Shown: positions 14,141 through 21,787 of the stretch, piece by piece | Position numbering within the stretch: position 1 is the stretch's first letter | How the letters are laid out: every line of letters starts with the position of its first letter | Origin: a virus | Direction: 5' to 3' (one strand) | Virus record (IMG/VR): IMGVR_UViG_3300032284_001070 | Location: 1-27,771 of that record | Length of the DNA stretch: 27,771 nucleotides | Program-made: the position numbers and the translations under genes | The notes under the pieces: generated by a model | The model's database searches: none | What the model saw: only the letters and a program-made list of their open reading frames with translations | What the model was told of the DNA's origin: nothing

Positions 14141-15172
14141 ATGATGTTTGACATAGTACAACAAGAAGTTTTAGCACTACTGCCTGCTAAACAAAAACAC
14201 ACGAACAAGTGGATCAGCTTCAATGCTCCTTGTTGTACGCATCGTGGTGAGACACAGGACCGTCGAGGCCGCGGAGGTGTTGCACCAAATGCAGATGGTA
14301 GTATCAGCTATCACTGTTTCAATTGCCATTTCAAAACCAACTACAGACCCGGGCGAGCGATAGGATACAAGTTCAAGCAACTGTTAGAATGGCTTGGCGC
14401 CAGTGACCGAACCATACAGCGACTGAGCATCGAAGCCCTTCGCATACGTGATCTAATTGCTCCGCCCGAAGTAGTAGAAAAGAAAATACAGGAAATACGT
14501 TTTGAGCCAAGGCCCTTGCCCGAGGGTGTGGTCAGTTTAAGCGAGTTCCGCGAACTGCTGGTTAATGCAGATGAAGAAATAGAAATTCCTGAGGAACTGG
14601 CACGTGGACTAGAGTATCTGTCAGAACGTAGGATAAACCTGGATAAGTACGAGTTCTACTTTACTGATGATACTGCACACAAGATGAACAAACGGATTAT
14701 TATTCCGTTTATCTGGAAGCAGGATATCATAGGATACACCAGTAGGACCTGGGACGAGAATGTCAAGCCCAAGTACTTTAACAGCCATGAACCAAACTTT
14801 GTATTCAATACAAACATGCAAACACCTGATCGTAAGTTTGTTATTGTGGTTGAAGGCCCATTTGATGCCATGGCAATAGATGGTGTTGCTATACTGGGCA
14901 ATGAGATCAGTGAAGAGCAAGTGGACATAATAGACAGCCTCAAGCGTGAGGTTATTGTAGTACCAGACTGGGACAAGCCAGGGCAATCCATGATTGATGC
15001 GGCGCTGGAATACGGATGGAGTGTGAGCTTTCCTGTATGGCGTGAAGAATACAAAGACGTTGCGAGTGCGGTAGAAAAACTAGGACGATTATTTGTGCTC
15101 AAAAGTATACTTGAAGCCAAGCAATCGAATGGATTAAAGATTGAGCTACTGCGGAAAAAAATATATAATTGA
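14141..15172 (+). CDS. DNA primase, gp61-like
   Basis: About 343 aa. An N-terminal zinc-binding domain has CCTH (residues 31-34) and CFNC (residues 59-62). A TOPRIM domain has VVEGPFDAM (about residues 235-243, with the catalytic Glu) and VVPDWDKPG (about residues 272-280, the DxD). This is the layout of T4 gp61 primase, which makes pentaribonucleotide primers and works with gp41 helicase. Start is ATG 14141 or 14144; a TTG at 14120 lies inside the promoter and is rejected. The helicase gene follows directly, as expected for a primosome pair. Confidence 0.92.
   Translation: MMFDIVQQEVLALLPAKQKHTNKWISFNAPCCTHRGETQDRRGRGGVAPNADGSISYHCFNCHFKTNYRPGRAIGYKFKQLLEWLGASDRTIQRLSIEALRIRDLIAPPEVVEKKIQEIRFEPRPLPEGVVSLSEFRELLVNADEEIEIPEELARGLEYLSERRINLDKYEFYFTDDTAHKMNKRIIIPFIWKQDIIGYTSRTWDENVKPKYFNSHEPNFVFNTNMQTPDRKFVIVVEGPFDAMAIDGVAILGNEISEEQVDIIDSLKREVIVVPDWDKPGQSMIDAALEYGWSVSFPVWREEYKDVASAVEKLGRLFVLKSILEAKQSNGLKIELLRKKIYN
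15141..15169 (+). promoter_or_regulatory. Sigma70 promoter, leaderless layout
   Basis: TTGAGC (15141-15146), 17-nt spacer, TATAAT (15164-15169), all within the last codons of the primase gene. The predicted start is 15175-15176, on the ATG of the helicase gene. No ribosome site is visible, only an A-rich stretch. Confidence 0.75.
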
Positions 15173-15174
15173 TT

Positions 15175-16593
15175 ATGACAAAAGACTATAACGTAGATTT
15201 TCAAAAACTATTTCTTGAGATGATGTTGCATGATGCACAGAGTTTTGTGCGTGTGCAGAACATATACAATGAGGAGAACTTTGATCGGAGTCTACGATCG
15301 GCCGCAAAGTTCATCAAAGAGCACAGCGAGAAACACAAGACATTGCCTACCCTGGATCAAGTACGAGCAGTGGCAGGCGTGGATCTTAAACCCATGCCGG
15401 ACATGGGCGAAGGACACACAGACTGGTTCATGGAGGAGTTTGAAGGTTTTACCCGACGCAAAGAACTTGAACGTGCTATTCTTAAAAGTGCAGACCTGAT
15501 CGAAAAGGGCGACTACAATCCTGTAGAGAAACTGATCAAGGATGCGGTACAGATATCGCTAACCAAGGATCTAGGCACAGACTACTTTGGAGATCCTCGA
15601 ACCAGGTTAGAAAAGTATTTTAACTCGGGTGGACAGATGAGCACTGGCTGGCCGCAGATGGACAGGATCTTGTTTGGCGGCATGAGCCGAGGCGAGTGGA
15701 ATGTGTTTGCAGGCGGCTCTGGATCGGGTAAATCCTTGGTCATGATGAACCTGGGTTTGAACTGGGTACAGGCAGGGCTCAGTGGCGTATACGTCACACT
15801 AGAATTGAGCGAAGAATTAACTGCGCTTAGAACGGATGCAATGCTTACCAGCATGAGCACAAAAGATATCCGACGTGACATGGATACCACAGAGCTCAAG
15901 GTTAAAATGGTAGGCAAAAAATCAGGATCCTATCAGGTCAAGGGTTTGCCTGCACAGAGCAATATCAACGACATACGCAGTTTCTTAAAAGAATATCAGA
16001 TACAAACAGGCCGCAAAGTGGATTTTATAATGGTCGACTATCTGGATCTGTTGATGCCTGTGAGTGCTAAGGTAAGTCCAAATGATCTGTTTGTTAAAGA
16101 CAAGTATGTATCAGAAGAACTGCGTAATCTGGCCAAAGAAGAACAGATATTTTTGGTAACAGCATCACAGTTGAATCGTAGTGCAGTGGACGAAGTAGAA
16201 TTTGATCACTCACATATTTCAGGTGGTATCAGTAAAATTAACACAGCAGATAATGTGTTTGGTATTTTTACAAGCCGTGCCATGCGTGAACGTGGACGCT
16301 ATCAAATACAGTGTATGAAAAGCCGTAGCTCAACAGGTGTTGGGCAGAAAATTGATCTGGATTATAATGTTGAAACCATGCGTATCACTGACTCGGGCGA
16401 AGATGCTAGCAGTAATCATCAAGACTCCAACAGCATCATGAGCCAGATCAAAGCATCAACTAATGCATCGCCAAAGGTAGCCCCAACTAGTGTAGATGCA
16501 GAAACCGGTGAAATCTCATCTACACCCAAAGCAAACGTGCAAGGAAACAGGTTAAAAAGCATGCTAGCGGATATCAAGAACAAGGATCTCTAA
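15175..16593 (+). CDS. Replicative DNA helicase, gp41/DnaB-type
   Basis: A 472-aa protein of the T4 gp41 length and layout: a helical N-terminal domain, then a RecA-like core with FAGGSGSGKS (Walker A, about residues 178-187), YVTLELS, a Walker-B strand FIMVDYLDLL (about residues 284-293) and a TASQLNR motif, followed by a flexible polar tail of about 70 residues. Gp41 is the hexameric 5'-3' helicase of the T4 replisome and the partner of gp61. I start at ATG 15175; a TTG six bases earlier is possible but overlaps the -10. The stop overlaps a 16-codon ATG frame (TAATG). Confidence 0.93.
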   Translation: MTKDYNVDFQKLFLEMMLHDAQSFVRVQNIYNEENFDRSLRSAAKFIKEHSEKHKTLPTLDQVRAVAGVDLKPMPDMGEGHTDWFMEEFEGFTRRKELERAILKSADLIEKGDYNPVEKLIKDAVQISLTKDLGTDYFGDPRTRLEKYFNSGGQMSTGWPQMDRILFGGMSRGEWNVFAGGSGSGKSLVMMNLGLNWVQAGLSGVYVTLELSEELTALRTDAMLTSMSTKDIRRDMDTTELKVKMVGKKSGSYQVKGLPAQSNINDIRSFLKEYQIQTGRKVDFIMVDYLDLLMPVSAKVSPNDLFVKDKYVSEELRNLAKEEQIFLVTASQLNRSAVDEVEFDHSHISGGISKINTADNVFGIFTSRAMRERGRYQIQCMKSRSSTGVGQKIDLDYNVETMRITDSGEDASSNHQDSNSIMSQIKASTNASPKVAPTSVDAETGEISSTPKANVQGNRLKSMLADIKNKDL

Positions 16594-16643
16594 TGCCTCA
16601 AGAATCGTTTATGACTAAATATAACTATATTTGGAGCAGATAG
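16593..16643 (+). CDS. Possible 16-aa leader ORF
   Basis: ATG 16593 overlaps the helicase stop (TAATG) and opens 16 codons ending at TAG 16641-16643, two bases before a TTG start at 16646. It may only bring ribosomes to the next gene by translational coupling. Chance cannot be excluded for so short a frame. Confidence 0.25.
   Translation: MPQESFMTKYNYIWSR
16615..16621 (+). promoter_or_regulatory. Late promoter CTAAATA
   Basis: CTAAATA (16615-16621) matches the relaxed late box seen before other virion genes here. Predicted start is near 16628-16630, just before the TTTGGAG ribosome site of the next gene. Confidence 0.55.
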
Positions 16644-16645
16644 CC

Positions 16646-16909
16646 TTGCTGAAGAAAACACGCAGTATATTAGATGAATTAGATAACCATCTGATTGCTA
16701 AAGACAAATCATTGCTTATTGAAAGCCGCGCTAGTCACGTGATACAGGGTGCAATAAACCTGGTCAATACCATACGTGAAAGCTACGGCGATGAAGAAGC
16801 GGCCGAATTGGAGCGTCGTCTACTTAACAGCATCAGGTCGCAAGACCCTGCTAAGTTTACAAGAGGAATTCGGAGAATAAAAAATGAAGTCACACCTACT
16901 ACTAATTGA
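16646..16909 (+). CDS. Unknown conserved small late protein
   Basis: An 87-aa protein. TTG 16646 is chosen because GGAG lies at 16633-16636, nine bases upstream; a TTG at 16631 would contain that site, and a stop at 16622 blocks any longer start. The product is helical and charged (LLIESRASHVIQGAINLV, ERRLLNSIRSQDPAKF). I recall close relatives next to the gp41 helicase in T4-like marine phages, function unknown. It overlaps the next gene by 26 nt and begins the late virion-type block. Confidence 0.7.
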   Translation: MLKKTRSILDELDNHLIAKDKSLLIESRASHVIQGAINLVNTIRESYGDEEAAELERRLLNSIRSQDPAKFTRGIRRIKNEVTPTTN

Positions 16910-18770
16910 ACGTAAAATTTATGAAGATCCACTGTTTCAAGGTGGATACCAACTGGGCAGATACCTAACAGAAGCAAAACTATCAGCCGCACAAGTACAA
17001 CAGGTTTTTGCCGCAGTTGAACAAGGCGCCGCTTCAGGCGGTAACGTGGCCAAAGCAGGTGATCCTGCATCCAGCAATCGTACCATGCTTGGTAAAGGCG
17101 CAGACGTTGTAGGCAAAGTTGGTAAGTTTTTTGACACCGTAAAAGACAAGATCAGCAAAAGCGGTCCTGTTGCAGGATTCGATGCCACAGTGGACAGCCT
17201 ACAAGGTCAGCTGATACAGGCGTCGGGCGGTGAGCAAGGCAAGGTTTCACAAGCGATCAACAAGTATCGCGAGTTTGCAAAAGCACACCCTGTTATGCAA
17301 GGTGCTATCTATGCAGGCCTGATTGCACTAGCAGGTATTAGCGGTGCAGGACTAGGCGGTGCGGCCATACTAGGTGGTATCAAGGTATTTGATCGTTTGT
17401 TGCAAGGCGACAAAGCGAGCTCAGCACTATGGAAAGGCTTCAAGACTGGCGCACTGGCATATGGTGCTAGCAAGTTGTTGAATCAACCTGCTCATGCAGA
17501 TCCTACTACCACTACCGTTACACCAAATGTTGAGCCACCAATGCCACCGGCACCAGATGTTACAAATGTTGTACCAGATGTTCCACAAGTGGTGTCAGTA
17601 AACTCTGGTGATACACTAAGTCAAATTGCTCAGGCACATCAGACCAGTGTAAAAGCATTGATGCAGGCCAATCCTGGTATTACTAACCCTGATGCTCTAC
17701 AGATTGGAACACAGGTTACGATTCCTCCGATCAACTCCACGACCTACATGGGCGGAGTTGGTACAGCCAGCGACACAGCCGCAAAGGTCGCTAGTGGTGC
17801 ATATCAGACCAAGGCCGCCGCACTGGCCGCACAGAATGCCGCACTAAGATCCGGCTATGAAAATCCTAACAAAGCAATCAACGAATGGGTGGACCGAGAC
17901 CGTACAGTTCGTACCTGGGCACTTAACGAAAGCATTGGTAAACCACGCACAGGAGTATTCCTAACATCAGCAGGTGTAAGCGAAGTTTGCCGTCGAGTTG
18001 ACTATTGCGAAAGCATTGACGAAGGCGTGTGGGATGCTGTTAAAGGTGCAGGCAAGTGGGTAGCTGACAAAGGCGAAGCCATTGGCCAAGGCATTGGTAA
18101 AGCAGTCAAGACCGGCTGGCATGATGCCACAAATAAAATTACAGCAAACCGTTTAGATGTTAACTTCCGTCGTGGTGCAGGCCGTGACCTGATGACCAAT
18201 GGATCAGTTGACAGCAAGGCACTGATTGAATTCCTCAAAGGCGAAGGCGTACAAGATGGCCTGATCCAGAGTGTGTTCAAGAGCATGGGTATCCCAATGG
18301 GAGGCAAGTCAGGCGGCAAGGTCAAAGGACAAGTTAGCCAGACAGCCAATGCACAGCGTAAACGTGCGGCACGTGCGGCCAAGAAAGCAGGTGCCCAACC
18401 ACAAGCGGCACCAGGCGGAGCACCAGCACAGCCACAAGCGGCACCAGGCGGAGCAACAGCGGCCAAGATGGCAGGTATCAAACCACAACCAGCCCCGACT
18501 CCGAACTACGGACGTCAAGCATCTGGCTACGGTTCGCAAACTACCTCTTTCAAGAGTCCTGGTTCTATGCCAACCAATGCTACCAATGCAACACTTGGTG
18601 GCGCACAAAATACACAACCTGCTAAACCTGCTAAGAAAAAGAAAGCACCAGCACCAGCACCTGCTACGGCGGCCGCAGAACACAGAATGTACGGCGGCAA
18701 ATACATACGTGAAGGTGCAGACGAAAAACTTGCACGTGAATTTGAACACTTCTTAAAACACCTGGGGTAA
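16884..18770 (+). CDS. LysM-containing virion-type protein
   Basis: A 628-aa modular protein. The N-terminal part carries LTEAKLSAAQVQQVF, a motif I associate with T4-like phage virion proteins. A Gly/Ala-rich hydrophobic segment lies near residues 139-170. A LysM domain (VNSGDTLSQIA to IGTQVTIPP, about residues 239-283) binds N-acetylglucosamine-containing glycans such as peptidoglycan. A second membrane-free helical region contains LIEFLKGEGVQDGLI. An Ala/Pro/Gln/Gly-rich tail (about residues 490-600) holds two exact 11-residue repeats, and a short conserved-looking end has KYIREG. It may be an internal or injected virion protein that contacts the cell wall; this is inference. The next gene follows after 3 nt. 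Confidence 0.75.
   Translation: MKSHLLLIERKIYEDPLFQGGYQLGRYLTEAKLSAAQVQQVFAAVEQGAASGGNVAKAGDPASSNRTMLGKGADVVGKVGKFFDTVKDKISKSGPVAGFDATVDSLQGQLIQASGGEQGKVSQAINKYREFAKAHPVMQGAIYAGLIALAGISGAGLGGAAILGGIKVFDRLLQGDKASSALWKGFKTGALAYGASKLLNQPAHADPTTTTVTPNVEPPMPPAPDVTNVVPDVPQVVSVNSGDTLSQIAQAHQTSVKALMQANPGITNPDALQIGTQVTIPPINSTTYMGGVGTASDTAAKVASGAYQTKAAALAAQNAALRSGYENPNKAINEWVDRDRTVRTWALNESIGKPRTGVFLTSAGVSEVCRRVDYCESIDEGVWDAVKGAGKWVADKGEAIGQGIGKAVKTGWHDATNKITANRLDVNFRRGAGRDLMTNGSVDSKALIEFLKGEGVQDGLIQSVFKSMGIPMGGKSGGKVKGQVSQTANAQRKRAARAAKKAGAQPQAAPGGAPAQPQAAPGGATAAKMAGIKPQPAPTPNYGRQASGYGSQTTSFKSPGSMPTNATNATLGGAQNTQPAKPAKKKKAPAPAPATAAAEHRMYGGKYIREGADEKLAREFEHFLKHLG
18399..18455 (+). repeat. Direct repeat of 24 bp with 33-bp period
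   Basis: CCACAAGCGGCACCAGG begins an exact 24-bp repeat at 18399-18422 and again at 18432-18455. It encodes two copies of a Pro-Gln-Ala-Ala-Pro-Gly-Gly-Ala linker unit in the 628-aa protein and reads as a recent in-frame duplication. Confidence 0.85.
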
Positions 18771-18773
18771 TCA

Positions 18774-19532
18774 ATGGGCGGTAAAGCAATACCGGGTTCA
18801 ATTCCTGTTGCCAAAAAAGATGTCCCAGCGGTTGTTGCCGCGGCCGAAAAAGCTATTCCTACGGAACTATTAAAAGGTCTACAGGTAGATATCGGTAGTG
18901 GCGGATATGCAGTTGAAAGTGGCGACATTGATCTCATGATCGAAGCCGCAGATGCTATTACATTGTTTAGGACTCACGAAGAAAAGAATCCTTTACTGGC
19001 CGCAAAGAAAAGCCTGGAGGCATACTTTCGCGGCAAAGGACTAGAAGCCAAAACAAACGGAAACAATGTAAGCATTGGAATACCTTACAAAAAGGATCTG
19101 GCACAAGTAGATGTTATGGTTGTGCATGATGCAGGTATGGTTGCACCCTATCACCAACATGGTCCACGCGGCAGTTACAAAGATCCAGACTTTAAAGGCC
19201 AGCCTATATTTGTCCTAATGAACAGCATTGGCAAAGCTCTGGGGTTGAAATTTGACGCATTTGGTGCTAAACTAATGAAGCGTGATGATAACTCGGTTGT
19301 TGCCCGTGATAGAGATAGTGTTGCTAAAATACTTTTGAATCCGGGTGCAACTGGTGATGACCTTAACTCTGTCAAGAGCATCATGGCCGCATTGGCCAAT
19401 GATCCATTACGCGATAAAAAACTTGAACAAGCCCGCGATGACGAAGCCAAAGGATTTATCAAACTGCCAGAAAGTGTGCAGGTAGGAAGTCCGACCTGGT
19501 TTCGTACCATGCAGAACATACTGGTAAAGTAA
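18774..19532 (+). CDS. Pol-beta-type nucleotidyltransferase
   Basis: A 252-aa protein with the minimal nucleotidyltransferase signature: Gly41-Ser42 (DIGSGGYAVESGDIDLMI), the metal-binding Asp51-x-Asp53, and a third acidic strand AQVDVMVV with Asp113. The spacing fits the pol-beta superfamily, which includes CCA-adding, antibiotic- and toxin-type NMP transferases. Substrate is unknown. It is packed between the LysM protein (3-nt gap) and a KxDG ligase-like gene (TAATG overlap), so it is expressed late with virion genes. All three catalytic acids are present, so it looks active. Confidence 0.75.
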   Translation: MGGKAIPGSIPVAKKDVPAVVAAAEKAIPTELLKGLQVDIGSGGYAVESGDIDLMIEAADAITLFRTHEEKNPLLAAKKSLEAYFRGKGLEAKTNGNNVSIGIPYKKDLAQVDVMVVHDAGMVAPYHQHGPRGSYKDPDFKGQPIFVLMNSIGKALGLKFDAFGAKLMKRDDNSVVARDRDSVAKILLNPGATGDDLNSVKSIMAALANDPLRDKKLEQARDDEAKGFIKLPESVQVGSPTWFRTMQNILVK

Positions 19533-20659
19533 TGAAGATAAAAGAAGTCATCACTGAAGACACAAAACTTAAATCACATATTGCCCACCCAGAAGATATG
19601 GTGTTCACCAATGGCATTCCTGGTGCTAATCAAGCAGTAGATGAGTTGTCTAAGATGGCCACCGGCAAAGAACTAACAACAATCAAGTGGGACGGATTCC
19701 CGGCACTGGTGTTTGGTCGTAATGTTGACGGCAAGTTGAGCATAACAGACAAACACATGTTTGATAAAAAGGACGGCAGTGGCCGTGTGACCAGTCCACA
19801 AGCATTCCGCCAGTATGATGCGGCCCGTGGCGCAGATCGATCAGATCTCTACAGTAAAATAGATCTGATCTGGCAGGCACTGGAAAAAATCATTCCAGCA
19901 AACTTCCGTGGTTACTACATGGGTGACCTGTTGTATGCAGGTGCTCCTCAGAACCAGGGCGGCTTTTTTGTATTCAAACCCAACACCGTTACCTACAAGG
20001 TAAAAGTAAACAGCGATCCTGGCAAGCACATTGCAAGTAGCATAGCAGGCATTGCAGTACACACATTCATTCCTGGCATAGGAGAAGGCGACCAACCACT
20101 GAGTGGACTTGGTGGCTTACCTACCACTGGACCAATTTGGTTTGTAAGCGGAGAAATGCCTGTGCCACGTGTGACCATAGACAGCGGTGCAATCAATGGT
20201 GCCAGAGCAGTTATCAACAACTACGATGACGCAGTTTCAAGTTTAATATCACAACTGACACAGATGAAAGCCAAGGGAGTACTTGGCGCACTAAGTACAT
20301 ATATCACAAGTAGAATCTCTGGTGGCAACTTTAACAATATGACAGAAGGGTTTTATCAATACCTTCCTACTCGATTGTCTGGTGGTGCACAGGCAAAACT
20401 ACTTGGTGCGAATAAAGATGGCTGGTTGTACAAAGAAGGTGCGGCAGGCATCAAAGGTATGTTTGCGATCTGGGTGGCATTGTACAATCTCAAGTTGAAT
20501 ATCAAGCAACAGATTGATTCACAGGTAAGTGGTGATGTACAGGCATTTGTAGGCAACACACCAGGTCACGAAGGCTATGTTGTAGGTGGTGGCGACCAGA
20601 AGATCAAGTTGATTGATCGATTGGGATTCAGCAAAGCGAACTTTGCAAAGAACGGATAA
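19532..20659 (+). CDS. Ligase-like (KxDG) covalent nucleotidyltransferase candidate
   Basis: A 375-aa protein with an ordered set of ligase/capping-enzyme-like motifs. TIKWDGFPALVFGR (Lys52-Trp-Asp-Gly55) matches motif I, where Lys is adenylylated. FRGYYMGDLLY resembles motif III, with Asp for the usual Glu. GGFFVFKP is IIIa-like. HEGYVV (Glu347-Gly348) with KIKLID (Lys357, Lys359) matches motifs IV and V. The middle has an unusually long insertion between III and IV. Such enzymes join or repair RNA or DNA ends via an AMP intermediate. The family assignment is by eye; a non-ligase role is possible. It directly follows the nucleotidyltransferase, suggesting joint action. Confidence 0.6.
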   Translation: MKIKEVITEDTKLKSHIAHPEDMVFTNGIPGANQAVDELSKMATGKELTTIKWDGFPALVFGRNVDGKLSITDKHMFDKKDGSGRVTSPQAFRQYDAARGADRSDLYSKIDLIWQALEKIIPANFRGYYMGDLLYAGAPQNQGGFFVFKPNTVTYKVKVNSDPGKHIASSIAGIAVHTFIPGIGEGDQPLSGLGGLPTTGPIWFVSGEMPVPRVTIDSGAINGARAVINNYDDAVSSLISQLTQMKAKGVLGALSTYITSRISGGNFNNMTEGFYQYLPTRLSGGAQAKLLGANKDGWLYKEGAAGIKGMFAIWVALYNLKLNIKQQIDSQVSGDVQAFVGNTPGHEGYVVGGGDQKIKLIDRLGFSKANFAKNG

Positions 20660-20660
20660 G

Positions 20661-21218
20661 ATGTTTGACTTTATAAAGAAAGAGTTGGTAGAAGCGAGAC
20701 TGTTTAGGAGTCCTGATGACCTAGACGGACTAGCCGGTTACGACATTGCCAATCTGATTTTTGCAAGTTTCCTCATACTAGAAATGATGCGGCACGATGA
20801 TCATTCCTTGGCACTGAGCTATGTTAACCGTACCATGCAGTTCAAAGACTTTGATCACATGCGTGGAGGTACAACGGATCTGGCCAATATGATCGCGGTA
20901 TTGAGCAATCAAAGCGATTATGAAGATCATCTGAATCCTACCTGGGGCCTAACCAGCCCGCAGTTGCAAATCACTGCATATCTACGCGGTTGGGGATTTG
21001 CAGACGAAAGCAGAATACGACAGTTTTTACTAAAGCTGGGCGAAGACCTGCGTATCTTCAACAGCGATTTAAGCTCTGCACGGCGCATAGTAAGCAAGTG
21101 GAAACACGCTACACACAGCGAAAAACACTCTGCCTGGAGCAACATTAACAGACTACTTAATAAGCATGCTGTACAGCTGGATCTATACAAAACAGCACAC
21201 TCTATTTTTCCCTATTAA
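20661..21218 (+). CDS. Unknown late conserved protein
   Basis: A 185-aa helical protein. ATG 20661 is preferred because it directly follows the previous stop; the frame is open upstream only inside the ligase-like gene. The sequence (ELVEARLFRSPDDLDGL, DIANLIFASFLILEMMRHD) resembles a class of T4-like marine phage proteins found among virion genes. No catalytic motif. It is the last gene before a 69-nt gap that contains a late promoter. Confidence 0.72.
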   Translation: MFDFIKKELVEARLFRSPDDLDGLAGYDIANLIFASFLILEMMRHDDHSLALSYVNRTMQFKDFDHMRGGTTDLANMIAVLSNQSDYEDHLNPTWGLTSPQLQITAYLRGWGFADESRIRQFLLKLGEDLRIFNSDLSSARRIVSKWKHATHSEKHSAWSNINRLLNKHAVQLDLYKTAHSIFPY

Positions 21219-21239
21219 CAGCCGTTTTTTTATCGCAGG

Positions 21240-21247
21240 CATAAATA
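21240..21247 (+). promoter_or_regulatory. Late promoter CATAAATA
   Basis: CATAAATA (21240-21247) differs from the T4 late consensus by one base. Predicted start near 21253 leaves a leader of about 35 nt with an AGGAG ribosome site for the gene at 21288. Confidence 0.7.
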
Positions 21248-21287
21248 TTTACATGCGCAATAGGCGCTACATTTTAGGAGAAACAAA

Positions 21288-21701
21288 ATGACAATCGGAG
21301 CAACCCCATCAACCAATTACAGCTATGAAGGCGCAGTTGGTTATATCAACGGCTACAACCCAGCTAACACAACCGGCTTCCAAAAGAACGTCGGCGTAAG
21401 CATCCAGGCTTACATCATCACTGTTAAGAACGTTAGTGCATCTGCACAAGACCTACGTTCAGAGACAGGCGCTGGTAAAACAATCGATGCGATCTTCCGC
21501 TTACTACCACAAGGTACAGTGGCTTACTTCATCACCAACACAAACGCTGGCACAATCAGCTTGATCGTTGATGGCGTAAACGCACCAGTAGCGGCCGCAC
21601 TACAAGCTGACATCCGTGCATTAGGCACATCAGTTGGTAGTAACACCATTGACGTGTCTGGTACTACAGTAGCACTTGGTTCAAGTATCACAGTAGCATA
21701 A
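21288..21701 (+). CDS. Probable abundant virion protein
   Basis: A 137-aa protein, low in Cys and Trp, rich in Ala, Gly, Thr, Ser and Val, with alternating beta-strand-like pattern and a compact Ig- or jelly-roll-like look. It uses GGC, ATC, AAC and GTT codons more than its neighbours, has a strong AGGAG ribosome site, its own late promoter and a strong terminator right after it. These traits fit a highly expressed small structural or decoration protein of the capsid or tail. I do not recognise the family, so the role is inferred. Confidence 0.72.
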   Translation: MTIGATPSTNYSYEGAVGYINGYNPANTTGFQKNVGVSIQAYIITVKNVSASAQDLRSETGAGKTIDAIFRLLPQGTVAYFITNTNAGTISLIVDGVNAPVAAALQADIRALGTSVGSNTIDVSGTTVALGSSITVA

Positions 21702-21733
21702 TTCGTCGTTTACAATTAGTTTTGTAAAACAGG

Positions 21734-21758
21734 AAAAGCAACTTCGGTTGCTTTTTTT
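21734..21758 (+). terminator. Strong terminator with UUCG tetraloop
   Basis: AAAAGCAAC (21734-21742), loop TTCG (21743-21746), GTTGCTTTT (21747-21755), then further T residues to 21758. It is a perfect 9-bp stem with a very stable cUUCGg loop. A weaker TTTACAA/TTGTAAA hairpin precedes it (about 21709-21728). Confidence 0.93.
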
Positions 21759-21787
21759 GTGGCCATACAATCAGGATAAGTAATTGT

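Noticed and set aside
14656-15204. Minus-strand frame of 182 codons under the primase gene
   Set aside because: Antisense shadow of a clearly assigned primase; no promoter or ribosome site.
18399-18455. Spaced repeats considered as a CRISPR-like array
   Set aside because: Only two units with a 9-bp gap, in frame inside a protein linker; it is a coding duplication.
18002-18481. Minus-strand frame of 159 codons under the LysM gene
   Set aside because: It is the antisense of an Ala/Pro/Gln-rich low-complexity region, which leaves other frames open by composition.
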